From Algiphilus sp. (lineage in GTDB: Bacteria; Pseudomonadota; Gammaproteobacteria; Nevskiales; Nevskiaceae), in assembly GCA_022763315.1 (NCBI GenBank), contig JALEHA010000010.1:1-53883 (forward strand): a DNA stretch of 53,883 nt, in the 5' to 3' direction. Below the pieces are notes generated by a model. That model had not been told where the DNA came from and ran no database searches. It saw only the letters and a list, made by a program, of their open reading frames with translations. The translations under genes and the position numbers were made by a program. This document shows, piece after piece, positions 53,398 to 53,883 of the stretch; position 1 is the first letter of the stretch, and each line of letters starts with the position of its first letter.

Positions 53398-53823
53398 ATG
53401 GAAGTCACGCTTTCCCATACCAGCGGTGCGCAGTTCGTCGGTGAGACGGGCAGCGGTCACGCCATTGTCATCGACGGGCCGGAGGATATCGGCGGCCGCA
53501 ATACCGGTGCGCGTCCGATGGAGCTGATGCTGCTGTCGGTGGGTGCCTGCTCGGCCGTGGACGTGCTGCACATTCTGCGCAAGGGCAGGGCGCCGGTGGT
53601 CGACTGCAAGGTGCGCGTCAAGGGAACCCGCGCCGATACGGACCCCAAGGTGTTCACCGACATCGCGCTGCACTTCACGGTCATCGGCTCTGGGCTGAAG
53701 GCGAGCCAGGTCGAGCGTGCGGTGCAGTTGTCGGCCGAGAAGTACTGCTCGGCTTCCATCATGCTGGGCGCCTCGGCACGTATCACGCACAGCGTCGATA
53801 TCGAGGAACCCGCAGCCCCCTAA
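53398..53823 (+). CDS. OsmC family peroxiredoxin-like protein
   Basis: 141 residues with the two redox cysteines Cys51 (SVGACSAVD) and Cys117 (KYCSAS), plus NTGARPMELMLL, typical of the OsmC/YhfA group. YhfA-like genes lie near trpGDC and crp in related bacteria, so a housekeeping context is likely. Starts ATG with AGGAG eight bases upstream. No gene is complete after it in the window. Confidence 0.92.
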   Translation: MEVTLSHTSGAQFVGETGSGHAIVIDGPEDIGGRNTGARPMELMLLSVGACSAVDVLHILRKGRAPVVDCKVRVKGTRADTDPKVFTDIALHFTVIGSGLKASQVERAVQLSAEKYCSASIMLGASARITHSVDIEEPAAP

Positions 53824-53883
53824 TGTGGTCCGCGACGGACCCACGTTCGTCAACAGACTGTTCCATAATGCGCCCCCGCGGCA

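Noticed and set aside
53840-53870. Promoter at the window end (CATAAT near 53864).
   Set aside because: No matching -35 element at proper spacing and the downstream gene is outside the window.

Overview
The window is about 54 kb of GC-rich, gene-dense chromosome from a gammaproteobacterium. Evidence for the group is the block order (coaBC-dut-argB beside radC-rpmB-rpmG, rhlB divergent from trxA-rho, rpe-trpE, trpGDC), the mtnBDC methionine salvage set and a class III polyhydroxyalkanoate (PHA) synthase. A Nevskiales/Salinisphaerales-like or purple-sulfur-type relative is my inference; no rRNA or species marker is present. I see no tRNA, rRNA, CRISPR array, insertion sequence or prophage.

Layout. 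1-8.6 kb: housekeeping genes (argB, dut, coaBC on minus; radC, rpmB, rpmG on plus), methionine salvage (mtnB, mtnD, mtnC), then murI-cysQ facing yrfG. 8.6-13.6 kb: the most accessory-looking part, with a TonB-dependent receptor, a type IV major-pilin-like protein carrying a roughly 235-residue Gly/Ser/Ala-rich tail, and a membrane protein with a degenerate GGDEF domain. 13.6-20.9 kb: rhlB, trxA-rho, an unrecognised helical protein, mgtE behind a near-consensus promoter and a long leader, purD. 20.9-26.2 kb: a complete PHA locus, phaP-phaA-phaB-phaR on minus divergent from phaE-phaC on plus. 26.2-31.1 kb: two catabolic enzymes and an Anbu proteasome-like peptidase with its alpha-E and ATP-grasp partners. 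31.4-34.6 kb: minC, minD and minE, with minC split off by an opposite-strand outer-membrane barrel gene, then a MerC-like gene. 34.6-40.6 kb: acyl-CoA synthetase-like protein, YihY, a second phasin with its own promoter/operator, purC and rpe. 40.6-53.9 kb: trpE and trpGDC separated by about 8.8 kb holding two sulfotransferases, an ECF sigma/anti-sigma pair beside a DUF4168 gene, an acyl-CoA dehydrogenase, a dienelactone hydrolase and a CocE-type lipoprotein.

How the parts work together. PhaA and PhaB make 3-hydroxybutyryl-CoA, PhaE-PhaC polymerise it, phasins coat the granule and PhaR is the expected repressor. TGCA-type dyads overlap the phaP -35 box and, 14 kb away, the -10 box of the second phasin, suggesting one regulon. 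PhaE and the second phasin both end in Lys/Ala-rich histone-H1-like tails, suggesting granule-nucleoid contact.

Leading candidates for something undescribed are the tailed pilin with its downstream degenerate GGDEF partner, the PHA operator and H1-tail set, the repeated mtnC 5' end, the palindromic ECF promoter and the split min cluster. All functional statements come from reading the sequence and family knowledge; no search was run.
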